Shown one piece after another: positions 14,760 to 21,589 of a stretch of 64,000 nt of DNA. The stretch is from a virus. Within the stretch, counting starts at the first letter, position 1; each line of letters begins with the position of its first letter. Below the pieces are notes generated by a model that was not told the DNA's origin, searched no databases, and worked only from the letters and a program-made list of their open reading frames with translations. The stretch spans positions 1 through 64,000 of IMG/VR virus record IMGVR_UViG_3300044641_005853. One strand, given 5' to 3'. Made by a program: the position numbers and the translations under genes.

Positions 14760-14790
14760 TATACTAAAAAGGTAATCAACGAAACGCCTC
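14760..14790 (+). promoter_or_regulatory. Promoter with class-B leader (AAGGTAATCAACGAAA)
   Basis: -10 TATACT (14760-14765) followed by the leader AAAAAGGTAATCAACGAAAC and CGCCTC before ATG 14791. The same AAGGTAATCAA leader follows the -10 boxes at 16269, 19674 and 21298. Upstream, ACTCTGCCC occurs three times (14729, 14741, 14751). Confidence 0.65.
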
Positions 14791-15204
14791 ATGGCAACCC
14801 GCTCCCGCATTGGTATCGAACTCGCTGATGGTTCTATTCTTTCTGCGTATTCTCATTGGGATGGTTATCCTGAATGGATGGGACGCATTCTTCGCACTCA
14901 CTATAACACCAAAGAGAAAGTAGCAGAACTGATTGATGGTGGTGATATGAGTTCTCCTTGGACTACTTCCCGTTGGGATACTAAACTCAACGAAGAGTAT
15001 GGTCCCGAATACTATTCTCAACGTGGTGAGAATTGCCCTCCTCGCCTTGATGCTGATCTGGGTGAGTATCTGCTCCCCGATAATAGTGAAGAGTATGCTT
15101 ATGTCTTCCGTAATGGTGAATGGGTGTGCTACAATATGAATCAGTTTGACGATTCAAAACTCCCTGAAATCGTTGAAATCCCTTCTGCTGCTCTTGCTGT
15201 TTGA
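14791..15204 (+). CDS. Conserved phage hypothetical protein, 137 aa
   Basis: Begins MATRSRIGIELADGSILS then YSHWDGYPEWMGRILRTHY, a signature I recall from hypothetical proteins of many unrelated phages. It has conserved W-D-G-Y-P and a later acidic glycine segment. Soluble alpha/beta. No activity known to me. First gene of a short operon. Confidence 0.7.
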   Translation: MATRSRIGIELADGSILSAYSHWDGYPEWMGRILRTHYNTKEKVAELIDGGDMSSPWTTSRWDTKLNEEYGPEYYSQRGENCPPRLDADLGEYLLPDNSEEYAYVFRNGEWVCYNMNQFDDSKLPEIVEIPSAALAV

Positions 15205-15206
15205 TA

Positions 15207-15419
15207 ATGATTGATCAAAAACCTGTCACGATGGAATTCACTTTTGAAGAGCATGATTTTCTGAATGACATCTTGTGCCATGCATCAGACGGAATATATG
15301 TGGCATGTCCAAATCTTCATGAAATGCCAGAAGACTCTGAAATTCGCCAACGTTTTAGAATGCTTGAACAAATGAGGCATAAATCTAATCAACTTTGGAA
15401 AAACCGTTTTGATAAATGA
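15207..15419 (+). CDS. Hypothetical protein, 70 aa
   Basis: Start ATG 15207 follows the previous stop by 2 nt. Acidic N-terminal half (FTFEEHDFLNDILCHASDG), helical C-terminus (RMLEQMRHKSNQLWKNRF). Unknown function. Confidence 0.6.
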   Translation: MIDQKPVTMEFTFEEHDFLNDILCHASDGIYVACPNLHEMPEDSEIRQRFRMLEQMRHKSNQLWKNRFDK

Positions 15420-15691
15420 CTATGAAATTCACTGATCTTGATTTCCATTCACACAACATTATGCCAGATGGTATTGCTGCACGACACTTTTTTCAGAATG
15501 GATATGGTATGAGCGTGGTGAGTTTTCCTGGTTCATATGGTGCCGAAGAAGGACTGTATGAGGTGGCAATTCTCAAAGGACTTGAAGAGGACTGGGAAAT
15601 CTGCTATGATACTCCCGTCACGGATGATGTAATTGGTTATCAATCCGTGGAGGATATTGATAATCTTCTTTCACAAGTTGAATCTCTTTAA
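15416..15691 (+). CDS. Hypothetical protein, 91 aa
   Basis: ATGA overlap. Contains HFFQNGYGMSVVSFPGSYGAE and DDVIGYQSVEDIDNLLSQVE, the latter a probable C-terminal helix. Reminiscent of small phage proteins read with the 14791 gene; unrecognised. Confidence 0.6.
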   Translation: MTMKFTDLDFHSHNIMPDGIAARHFFQNGYGMSVVSFPGSYGAEEGLYEVAILKGLEEDWEICYDTPVTDDVIGYQSVEDIDNLLSQVESL

Positions 15692-15693
15692 TT

Positions 15694-16227
15694 ATGACAC
15701 AACAATTTAATATTGGTGATATTGTCACCAAAAAACATGGTAAAAAACCTGCTGAAATTGTCAGTAAAGGTTGGTATACGTCAGATTCTTGGACTTGTCG
15801 GTATCTTCATTCCAAACAATCTTTTACTGAATATGCATCTGATCTAAAACTTTACGATGAGGAAACTGAAATGACTGCTGACACTAAAACTCTCTATTCT
15901 TTCACTGTTGATGGTGCTGTTGCCTATGGCACTCACATCGGCACTAACAGTAGCAACCAATACCTGATTGAAGAAAAAGGTACTGGTAAGATTCACGTCT
16001 TTGATAAGAAAGACCTGGAAGAAGTTGTGCCTTATACTTTCAGTGCAACTATGGGTGGTAAAGAAACCCATTATGTTGGTACTCCTGGTGCTCTGAACAA
16101 AGGTGATGTGCTACTCTACACTGGTTCCAGCACTCCCCAGGTTGCCGTGGTAACTGGTGTGGATACCAAGAACAAAAGCGCCCGATCCAAGTTCAAGGGT
16201 GCTAAACTGGTGACTGAGGCAATCTGA
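15694..16227 (+). CDS. Hypothetical beta-rich protein, 177 aa
   Basis: Two beta-barrel-like parts: residues 1-55 (FNIGDIVTKKHGKKPAEIVSK, an SH3/KOW-like opening) and 65-177 with alternating strands and glycines (GALNKGDVLLYTGSSTPQVAVV). Could bind nucleic acid or protein; not identifiable further. It ends directly before a terminator-promoter module. Confidence 0.6.
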   Translation: MTQQFNIGDIVTKKHGKKPAEIVSKGWYTSDSWTCRYLHSKQSFTEYASDLKLYDEETEMTADTKTLYSFTVDGAVAYGTHIGTNSSNQYLIEEKGTGKIHVFDKKDLEEVVPYTFSATMGGKETHYVGTPGALNKGDVLLYTGSSTPQVAVVTGVDTKNKSARSKFKGAKLVTEAI

Positions 16228-16228
16228 A

Positions 16229-16274
16229 AACTGGCACAGGGGCACTTCACAGGTGCCCTTTGATGCCTTATAAT
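16229..16274 (+). promoter_or_regulatory. Terminator-promoter module with -35 in hairpin loop
   Basis: AACTGGCACA (16229-16238); stem GGGCAC (16240-16245)/GTGCCC (16253-16258) with TTT after it; loop TTCACAG. TTCACA (16246-16251) is exactly 17 nt from the -10 TATAAT (16269-16274). The class-B leader follows to ATG 16298. Confidence 0.75.
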
Positions 16275-16297
16275 ACACAGGTAATCAACGAAATCCA

Positions 16298-16477
16298 ATG
16301 AAACTTGTCGGTCTTGCTTTTGGTGTAATTGTCCTTGCTGTTGCAGGACTATTCTTTGAAGCATGGTTGCTTGGAGTGATTCTGTCTTGGTTTGGTGTGA
16401 CACTGACATTCTGGCAGAACTTTGCCATTATCTTCCTTGCTAATCTTATTTTCAAGTCTAACGTATCTTCTAAATGA
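16298..16477 (+). CDS. Small two-TM membrane protein, 59 aa
   Basis: Reads MKLVGLAFGVIVLAVAGLFF then a second hydrophobic stretch FWQNFAIIFLANLIF. Two transmembrane helices with a short loop. First of four consecutive membrane or exported proteins (16298-17680), which suggests action at the host envelope. Family unknown. Confidence 0.65.
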   Translation: MKLVGLAFGVIVLAVAGLFFEAWLLGVILSWFGVTLTFWQNFAIIFLANLIFKSNVSSK

Positions 16478-16779
16478 AACCTCTTCTTGCTATTGTAGGT
16501 GGTGTTGCTCTTCTTTGGGGTATTGCCTACCACCAACTTATCTTCACTGCGTTCTTTGGACCTAAGTTTGAGAATGTTCGCAGGAATACTTTTGAGCAAT
16601 CAAAGTCTTTCCGAACTGGTGCTGTTCAAGAACTGCAAAATATGCAGTTTGAATACATCAAAGCATCACCTGAACATAAGAAAGCACTTGCTGATATTAT
16701 TCGGCATCGTGCTACTGAAGTTCCTGCCGATGCTATGCCTTCTGACCTCCAATCTTTTATCTCTAATCTTCCTAACTGA
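16474..16779 (+). CDS. Membrane-anchored hypothetical protein, 101 aa
   Basis: ATGA overlap. N-terminal transmembrane helix LLAIVGGVALLWGIAY followed by a soluble helical part (residues 30-101). Similar layout to the SPFH-like protein downstream. Unknown function. Confidence 0.65.
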   Translation: MKPLLAIVGGVALLWGIAYHQLIFTAFFGPKFENVRRNTFEQSKSFRTGAVQELQNMQFEYIKASPEHKKALADIIRHRATEVPADAMPSDLQSFISNLPN

Positions 16780-16781
16780 TT

Positions 16782-17267
16782 ATGAAACCTTTTGTTGCTC
16801 TTGCTTCAATCGCACTTTTGAGTGTAACTCTTGTTGGTTGTGAAGAATATGGAGATTCTGATGATAAGCAACGTGCTCAACAAGAACGCATTCTACAAGA
16901 AGGCACATCACAAACTGGTATGCCTGCCATCAAGAACTTTCGTGAACGCAAACTCTTGAAGCAAATTATTGAGATGCGTGACCAGGATGGTTTGGTGACT
17001 TATACTTATACTGTTCCTGAAACTACTGGTCGTCCAGTGTTCCTGTGCAACTCTATTGGTTATGGTCTGCCTGCTGCAACACAATATACCAGCCCAGAAA
17101 AAGTAGAGTATCAGGGAACAACTCTTCCACAGGCAGATCCTAATGGTCTCTTCTCTCCTGATAGTGCTGAAGGAACTTGGGTGATGTGTTCTGATCCTAG
17201 TGGTAGTGGTAAGACCCGCCCTGTTTATGTTGAACCTCGTATTATTGTTTCTCCCTTTAAACTCTGA
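16782..17267 (+). CDS. Putative lipoprotein, 161 aa
   Basis: Signal peptide MKPFVALASIALLSVTLVGC with a lipobox (L-V-G-C, Cys20). The mature protein would be lipid-anchored, then acidic and soluble. It has a conserved-looking VTYTYTVPETTGRPVFLCNS and two later cysteines. Phage lipoproteins often block superinfection or modify the envelope; that is only a possibility here. Sits between two membrane-protein genes. Confidence 0.75.
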   Translation: MKPFVALASIALLSVTLVGCEEYGDSDDKQRAQQERILQEGTSQTGMPAIKNFRERKLLKQIIEMRDQDGLVTYTYTVPETTGRPVFLCNSIGYGLPAATQYTSPEKVEYQGTTLPQADPNGLFSPDSAEGTWVMCSDPSGSGKTRPVYVEPRIIVSPFKL

Positions 17268-17272
17268 CTATT

Positions 17273-17680
17273 ATGCAACAAGATAATACTATGCGTAACG
17301 CCACAATTATTGGTGTTTCGTTCATTCTCTCTCTGTTTATTATCAACGCAGTGGTTGGTCCTCTCTATAATGTGTGGGCACAATCACTACAAGGTAAGGC
17401 AGAACTGCAAAAGGCAGAATATACTCGCCAGGTTGCAGTTCTGGAAGCACAAGCAAAGAAAGATTCTGCACAACAACTTGCTGATGCTGAGGTGATTCGT
17501 GCCACTGGTGTTGCCAAAGCAAACCAAATCATTGGTAATTCGTTGAAAGACAACCGTGAGTATCTGCAATACCTGTATATCACTGGTCTGGAAGAAGGAT
17601 CCAACAAAGGTAATGTGACGATCTATGTTCCTACGGAGAATGGTCTTCCTGTGCCAACTCTCTCCTACGATAGGAAATAA
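17273..17680 (+). CDS. SPFH/band 7-like membrane protein (short), 135 aa
   Basis: One N-terminal transmembrane segment (residues about 8-30), then a coiled alanine/glutamate-rich region (LQKAEYTRQVAVLEAQAKKD to ATGVAKANQII). It ends YLQYLYITGL and VTIYVPTENGLPVP, matching the C-terminal half of HflK/HflC-type SPFH proteins. The globular band-7 domain is missing, so it is a shortened form. A start at ATG 17291 is also possible. SPFH proteins organise membranes and modulate FtsH proteolysis; the phage role is unproved. Confidence 0.65.
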   Translation: MQQDNTMRNATIIGVSFILSLFIINAVVGPLYNVWAQSLQGKAELQKAEYTRQVAVLEAQAKKDSAQQLADAEVIRATGVAKANQIIGNSLKDNREYLQYLYITGLEEGSNKGNVTIYVPTENGLPVPTLSYDRK

Positions 17681-17775
17681 ATAATAATACCTGATTTGAC
17701 CGCAATCTATCAGGATGGAGGAGAGAAATCTCCTCCTTTTTAATATAAATATATGTGCGGTCAAATTAGAGTAGA
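17676..17775 (+). promoter_or_regulatory. Late promoter nested in an inverted repeat before a GIY-YIG endonuclease gene
   Basis: Same parts and order as 3066-3170: late-type box AATAAATA (17676-17683); left arm ATTTGACCGCA (17694-17704); perfect hairpin GGAGGAGA-GAAA-TCTCCTCC (17717-17736) with T5; inner late box TATAAATA (17744-17751); right arm TGCGGTCAAAT (17756-17766); ATG 17776. The arms are perfect 11-bp complements. CCGCAATCT and TGCGGT are identical to the first copy, while flanking bases changed on both arms in a compensating way. Confidence 0.75.
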
Positions 17776-18351
17776 ATGAAAGGCACTATCTATTGTGTCC
17801 ATTGTATTTCAACAGGAAAGAAATACATAGGACAAACAATACAAAAATTACAATACAGAATAAATGACCACTTTTGTAGGTCTTCTAACTCACAATATAA
17901 ATTCCATCGTGCTATAAAAAAGTATGGTAAAAATAACTTCATTTATGGTGTGATTGAAGAATGTGATTTTGAATTGATAAACGAAAAAGAAATGTATTGG
18001 ATAAGAATTTATGATACATTTAAGAATGGATATAATAGTGATACTGGTGGAATGAATGGTAGGTTGCTTTCAGAAGAAACTAAAAGTAAAATACAAAAGA
18101 AAGCACATAAACAAAACAACCCAAGATATGGAGTAAAACTTGATAATGATTTGAAGGAAAAAATAAGAGAATCAAATGCAGATTATGAATATTGTATAGT
18201 GGAACTTGAAAACAACATCACACATAAAACAAACAGTTTAAGAGATTTTTGTAAAAGATATGATTTAAAAAGAGCAAATCTAACAAGAACTTTTACTGGA
18301 AAATATAAACAGCATAAAGGTTTTAGAATGGTAAGTAAGGTGCCACTTTAA
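17776..18351 (+). CDS. GIY-YIG homing endonuclease, 191 aa
   Basis: GIY-YIG catalytic domain at residues 1-90: GTIYCVH, then KKYIGQTIQKLQYRINDHF with the conserved Arg, and the metal-binding Glu in NEKEMYWIRIYDTF followed by GYNSDTGG. Next comes a NUMOD3-type repeat (LSEETKSKIQKKAHKQNNPRYG), then a C-terminal helix-turn-helix-like end (LRDFCKRYDLKRANLTRTF). Expected to make a site-specific break and spread by repair. Freestanding, not in a visible intron. Preceded by the nested late promoter. Confidence 0.85.
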   Translation: MKGTIYCVHCISTGKKYIGQTIQKLQYRINDHFCRSSNSQYKFHRAIKKYGKNNFIYGVIEECDFELINEKEMYWIRIYDTFKNGYNSDTGGMNGRLLSEETKSKIQKKAHKQNNPRYGVKLDNDLKEKIRESNADYEYCIVELENNITHKTNSLRDFCKRYDLKRANLTRTFTGKYKQHKGFRMVSKVPL

Positions 18352-18352
18352 G

Positions 18353-18398
18353 AACTGGCACACTACACTCCCACAAGACCCTCCTAATGCACTATAAT
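18353..18398 (+). promoter_or_regulatory. AACTGGCACA motif and promoter
   Basis: AACTGGCACA (18353-18362) right after the endonuclease stop; -10 TATAAT (18393-18398); the -35 position reads CCCACA at 17 nt spacing (weak). No clear hairpin. ATG 18421 follows at 22 nt. Confidence 0.55.
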
Positions 18399-18420
18399 AC
18401 ATTCATACAAAACAAACCCA

Positions 18421-18564
18421 ATGACTGACCCACAAATCACTGACGAACAAATCAAAAAGATTTTTGAAGACTTTTGTGAGGAAGATGGTACTATGGACTT
18501 TGGAAACTTTCGTATGGCAGTAAGAAAAGTACAACATACAATCGGACAAAATGCACTCAAATGA
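18421..18564 (+). CDS. Hypothetical protein, 47 aa
   Basis: Reads MTDPQITDEQIKKIFEDFCE then MDFGNFRMAVRKVQHTIG. The D-x-x-x-I-x-x-I-F-x-D-F layout looks like half of an EF-hand-like helix pair, but no calcium loop is evident. Own promoter upstream. Function unknown. Confidence 0.55.
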   Translation: MTDPQITDEQIKKIFEDFCEEDGTMDFGNFRMAVRKVQHTIGQNALK

Positions 18565-18629
18565 CCGAAGGTGGGATGCCTGTTCCCACTTTGCAAATGA
18601 ACAAGTGACACTTTGATTAGTGGCACACT

Positions 18630-18662
18630 AGGGCATCTGGAGCGATCTGAATGCCCTATAAT
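18630..18662 (+). promoter_or_regulatory. Hairpin overlapping a -10 box
   Basis: Stem AGGGCAT (18630-18636)/ATGCCCT (18651-18657); the last stem base is the first base of the -10 TATAAT (18657-18662). A hairpin and a promoter are fused here too, but with the -10, not the -35, involved. ATG 18688 follows. Confidence 0.6.
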
Positions 18663-18687
18663 ACTTTCATACACAAGGGAACACCCC

Positions 18688-19137
18688 ATGAGCACCACGA
18701 CCTTCGCTGATTACGCTGCTGCTTCTGAGGCACGTAAGGACATTGCTGCTGCTGTTCTGTCGCATACCTATGCTCTCTGTGAGGCATTGCGCCAGAACTT
18801 CATTGATTATTCTATTCGTAGTCATCAGAAGTTTGTTGATGATGCCGATACTCATGAGTATCATCAGAAACAAATTGATAAACTGAAGCAAGGCACTTGT
18901 GATTATGATTATGATTTCTACCCTGAAACGGGTCGCAAGTATCATAAGATCATTATGAATGCGAATGGTAGCAGAAGCGTTCATTGCTTTATCGACAAGA
19001 AAACAGGACAAATTTACAAAAGCGCCAGTTGGAAAGCACCTGCCAAAGGTGTTCGGTATGATCTTCGCATTATTGAGCAACGTGAATGGTTGTTTGAGAA
19101 TGCCGATTGGTCTGGTGGATACTTGTACGCAAAATGA
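18688..19137 (+). CDS. Hypothetical protein, 149 aa
   Basis: ATG 18688 comes after the promoter; upstream in-frame starts precede the -10. Alanine-rich N-terminus (TTFADYAAASEARKDIAAAV), then DEGTCDYDYDFYPETGRKYHKI-type acidic/aromatic centre and a beta-like C-terminus (VHCFIDKKTGQIYKSASW). Unknown family. Confidence 0.65.
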   Translation: MSTTTFADYAAASEARKDIAAAVLSHTYALCEALRQNFIDYSIRSHQKFVDDADTHEYHQKQIDKLKQGTCDYDYDFYPETGRKYHKIIMNANGSRSVHCFIDKKTGQIYKSASWKAPAKGVRYDLRIIEQREWLFENADWSGGYLYAK

Positions 19138-19274
19138 ATATGACATCAACTGATAAACTTATCTTTGTTTCTTCGTTCATTTGGTTTTTGCACTGGGGTC
19201 AATGTCTGTTCTTAAAATTAGCGGATACGGTTATCACAAGCGCACCTGTGAGGATGTTGCCTCTTGGTTTCTGA
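19134..19274 (+). CDS. Possible small membrane protein, 46 aa, overlapping the protease gene
   Basis: ATGA start at the preceding stop; reads MNMTSTDKLIFVSSFIWFLH then a hydrophobic continuation. It overlaps the first 73 nt of the protease gene in another frame. The ATGA junction and a clear transmembrane helix favour a real gene, but it is short. Confidence 0.4.
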   Translation: MNMTSTDKLIFVSSFIWFLHWGQCLFLKLADTVITSAPVRMLPLGF

Positions 19275-19678
19275 ATAAGTTCTTTCCACGACATAAAATC
19301 TATGTGGAGATTGTACATCGTGGATTGAGGCGTGAGGGTGTTCATGGATGGTGCGATGTACTGGAAGGAACCTATCGCCCCAGAGAGTTCATTATTGAAC
19401 TGAATACCCATATGCATGAAGAGTTGTATATAAAAACTCTTTTGCACGAACTGACGCACTTGCGGCAGTGGGTGGTGGGTTCTCTCCGCCAGAAACGTGG
19501 AAAAATGTATTATGGTAAAGAATGCGTTGAAGATATTGAGTATTGGTTTCAACCACATGAAATAGAGGCACGGGAGCAAGAAGAAACACTATATCTGGAG
19601 TACCTGCTGGAAACACGGGGTGTGCCAGTCCCACAAGTGGTACATTTCTTTCCCAACCGCCTGCTGCAGGCAGTATAA
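19202..19678 (+). CDS. SprT-like zinc metalloprotease-fold protein, 158 aa
   Basis: Start ATG 19202. H-E-L-T-H at about residues 85-89 (LLHELTHLRQW) is the H-E-x-x-H zinc site, and a downstream E-D-I-E-Y-W-F-Q-P-H-E-I-E-A-R-E segment supplies the third ligand candidates. The layout matches SprT-like/WSS1-like minigluzincins, which cleave DNA-protein crosslinks or other substrates. No C-terminal zinc ribbon is seen. The end of the gene overlaps the next -10 box. Substrate unknown. Confidence 0.65.
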   Translation: MSVLKISGYGYHKRTCEDVASWFLNKFFPRHKIYVEIVHRGLRREGVHGWCDVLEGTYRPREFIIELNTHMHEELYIKTLLHELTHLRQWVVGSLRQKRGKMYYGKECVEDIEYWFQPHEIEAREQEETLYLEYLLETRGVPVPQVVHFFPNRLLQAV

Positions 19679-19720
19679 TTACAAGGTAATCAACAAACGC
19701 TCATGATCACACGCCAGTAA
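19674..19720 (+). promoter_or_regulatory. Promoter, class-B leader and five-codon upstream ORF
   Basis: -10 TATAAT (19674-19679), leader AAGGTAATCAACAAACGCTC, then an ATG at 19703 opening MITRQ-stop (19703-19720). The TAA touches the ATG of the real gene at 19721. In sibling modules the ATG at this leader position starts the main gene, so here the leader has become a tiny upstream ORF. Confidence 0.5.
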
Positions 19721-19900
19721 ATGATTGCAAACATCGAAAAAATGGTTGAAGCAAACAAATTGTATCATTCCATGGATAATGAGGATCAACAAGAACTTCT
19801 TGAAAATTTCTACTCTGAAGATTGTCACGGTAATATTTCTTGGGATGATTATGTGTTTTCAAATTGCTTTCTGAACGAACTCACCGAAGGTAACAACTGA
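19721..19900 (+). CDS. Hypothetical acidic protein, 59 aa
   Basis: Starts directly after the five-codon upstream ORF. MDNEDQQELLENFYSEDC and WDDYVFSNCF; acidic, helical. Followed after 2 nt by the next ATG. Confidence 0.6.
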   Translation: MIANIEKMVEANKLYHSMDNEDQQELLENFYSEDCHGNISWDDYVFSNCFLNELTEGNN

Positions 19901-19902
19901 TC

Positions 19903-20061
19903 ATGATTACCGACACCACTCAAGACAAGCAGATTCGCCGCTCTATTCTGAAAGCAGTTGAATCCATGGATCTGCGCCTGCTGCAACGTATTGCTTATGA
20001 GGTACGTTGCGAAGAAATGGGTATTTACCCTGATGGTTGGAAACTTTACCCCGAAAACTGA
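19903..20061 (+). CDS. Hypothetical protein, 52 aa
   Basis: TGATCATG junction with the gene before and again with the gene after. Helical start KQIRRSILKAVESMDLRLLQ, ends PDGWKLYPEN. Unknown function. Confidence 0.6.
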   Translation: MITDTTQDKQIRRSILKAVESMDLRLLQRIAYEVRCEEMGIYPDGWKLYPEN

Positions 20062-20063
20062 TC

Positions 20064-20267
20064 ATGCAACTCTCTGCTCAATCTGTCTCCAAGATCGCTG
20101 ATGCACTCAAACCAGCAGTGTTTGAGTACATCTATGCTGATGAAGGATTTGTTGAATATATGCAAACTGCTGTAGTTGATGCAATTCGAACCACAATGGG
20201 TGATATGGACGAAGATTTACTTTTTGAACTAGGTATGTTAATCTTTGATAGGATCGAACTGAAATAA
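20064..20267 (+). CDS. Hypothetical protein, 67 aa
   Basis: ATG 20064 chosen from the repeated TGATCATG junction. Helical (SVSKIADALKPAVFEYIYAD; TTMGDMDEDLLFELGMLIF). Overlaps the next gene by 1 nt. Unknown. Confidence 0.6.
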   Translation: MQLSAQSVSKIADALKPAVFEYIYADEGFVEYMQTAVVDAIRTTMGDMDEDLLFELGMLIFDRIELK

Positions 20268-20581
20268 TGATTGAAGCACTGATTGCTGGACTTACCTGTG
20301 GTATTGCTACATACTACGGAGTAGGAGACGGATTTCATGGTCAAACAACTGCTAACGGTGAGCGGTTTGATGCTTATCATTGGACTGCAGCTCACCCTTA
20401 TCTACCTATGGGCAGCAAAATTAGGGTAACGAACCAAAACAACGGAAAACAAGTAATTGTTCGTGTGAATGATCGTGGTCCATATTCTCATGCTGATTTG
20501 GATCTGTCTTATGCTGCCTTTGCTCATATTTCTTCTCCACGCAAGGGCAATGCTGTTGTTTGTTGGAGAGTCGTCGGGTGA
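20267..20581 (+). CDS. RlpA-like double-psi beta-barrel protein
   Basis: 104 residues. After a short hydrophobic N-terminus (ALIAGLTCGIATYYG) come the RlpA landmarks: FHGQTTANGERFD, TAAHPYLPMGSKIRVTNQ, VIVRVNDRGPY and DLDLSYAAFAHI. RlpA proteins are lytic transglycosylases acting on denuded peptidoglycan. The conserved G-x-x-T-A-x-G-E-x-F, H-x-x-L-P and D-R-G-P motifs are present. Length equals one barrel domain without a SPOR domain. Likely acts on the host cell wall. Confidence 0.8.
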   Translation: MIEALIAGLTCGIATYYGVGDGFHGQTTANGERFDAYHWTAAHPYLPMGSKIRVTNQNNGKQVIVRVNDRGPYSHADLDLSYAAFAHISSPRKGNAVVCWRVVG

Positions 20582-20709
20582 ACAAAGATAAACTCTATCT
20601 TACACTCACTCTTGTTGTATTTTTTCTACTTGACATTGCAATCATAATTGGTATATTATTACACGGTAAAGCAAACTTCGCTGAACTCATCAAACATTTG
20701 CACTCATGA
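20578..20709 (+). CDS. Small one-TM protein, 43 aa (GTG start)
   Basis: GTG overlaps the RlpA-like stop. Reads KLYLTLTLVVFFLLDIAIII, a single transmembrane helix, with a short basic C-terminus. Its stop overlaps the next ATG. Position between two exported proteins suggests an envelope role. Confidence 0.55.
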   Translation: MNKDKLYLTLTLVVFFLLDIAIIIGILLHGKANFAELIKHLHS

Positions 20710-21089
20710 AACAACTTTTCCTTGTTGCCGCAGTTCTTTTTGCAACTCCTACCGTTGCACAAACTGCACCACCAAAACCTAAAGTCTATCGCTCCTTTGC
20801 ATATGAAACTCCTTGTGTATTGGAGGCAGGACTTCAAACCTATCCTGACATTTGTAAAGTTGTCGAAACCCGTGAAACTGGCGGTGCTCTTCGCACTCGA
20901 AACATTTTCTCCAACAAACATGGTTTGACGATCAAGGGACGATTTGACAAAGAAAAAGGTTATATGACATGGGATAGTCATAACAAGTATGAGTATAAGT
21001 GGGAGTATAAAGTCGGTGGTAATCAAGAATCTGGGGCATGGACTTATGTAATGCCTGGTTTTCTACTTCAAAACGTATCTTGGGATTAA
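20706..21089 (+). CDS. Secreted or periplasmic hypothetical protein, 127 aa
   Basis: Signal peptide MKQLFLVAAVLFATPTVAQT with a likely A-x-A-type cleavage near VAQ-TA. The mature part has two cysteines (ETPCVLEA, PDICKVVE) suited to a disulfide, and a beta-rich end (YKWEYKVGGNQESGAWTYV). Family unknown. Confidence 0.65.
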   Translation: MKQLFLVAAVLFATPTVAQTAPPKPKVYRSFAYETPCVLEAGLQTYPDICKVVETRETGGALRTRNIFSNKHGLTIKGRFDKEKGYMTWDSHNKYEYKWEYKVGGNQESGAWTYVMPGFLLQNVSWD

Positions 21090-21091
21090 AT

Positions 21092-21295
21092 ATGAAAGAA
21101 ACCAATGTAAATCTAAATGTGCAGGAGATTGGTATTATTCTTTCTGCAATTCAAAATCTAGAAAATATAGACGAAATTCACATTGCCAGAGAATATGGAA
21201 GTGCATCGGCACTGTACAATAAACTTTACACAGTCTGGGAGCGAATGGACAGATCGGAAACTGGACTACGGTACGACGTGGTGCCCTCGTTTTGA
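21092..21295 (+). CDS. Hypothetical protein, 67 aa
   Basis: ATG 21092 lies 2 nt after the preceding stop. NVQEIGIILSAIQNLENIDE then ASALYNKLYTVWERMD: small helical protein resembling conserved cyanophage proteins of this size. The following promoter overlaps its 3' end. Confidence 0.6.
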   Translation: MKETNVNLNVQEIGIILSAIQNLENIDEIHIAREYGSASALYNKLYTVWERMDRSETGLRYDVVPSF

Positions 21296-21297
21296 CC

Positions 21298-21328
21298 TAT
21301 AATACAAAGGTAATCAAGGGAACACCTC
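21298..21328 (+). promoter_or_regulatory. Promoter with class-B leader
   Basis: -10 TATAAT (21298-21303), then ACAAAGGTAATCAAGGGAAC and ACCTC before ATG 21329. Leader matches those at 14760, 16269 and 19674. No good -35. Confidence 0.65.
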
Positions 21329-21589
21329 ATGCAAATGCCCCAACTGACCAGCAAGGACGGCAACATGATTGTTGACTTCTATCCCGTGAAGACTCCGTTT
21401 GGTGATATTTCCGAAACTTGGGTTCTTCGTTCCGTCACCTTTGCTCCGCACGGGCAAGTGTCTAAGAAGTTTCTAAACAAAGTGGAAATGCTTCTTGATA
21501 TTCGTGAGCGTATGGCATACGGTTATGCTCAAACTGGTGACAACTCAAATCTTCCCCAAATTGGAAATCCCATGGCAGGTGCTTGCTGA
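21329..21589 (+). CDS. Hypothetical protein, 86 aa
   Basis: Beta-rich (MIVDFYPVKTPFGDISETWV), ends in a flexible G/N-rich tail (PQIGNPMAGAC). Sits directly behind its promoter. Unknown. Confidence 0.6.
   Translation: MQMPQLTSKDGNMIVDFYPVKTPFGDISETWVLRSVTFAPHGQVSKKFLNKVEMLLDIRERMAYGYAQTGDNSNLPQIGNPMAGAC

Noticed and set aside
17676-18351. Group I intron carrying the GIY-YIG gene
   Set aside because: The upstream gene ends normally before the element and the next gene has its own promoter. I see no split reading frame and could not fold an intron core by eye.
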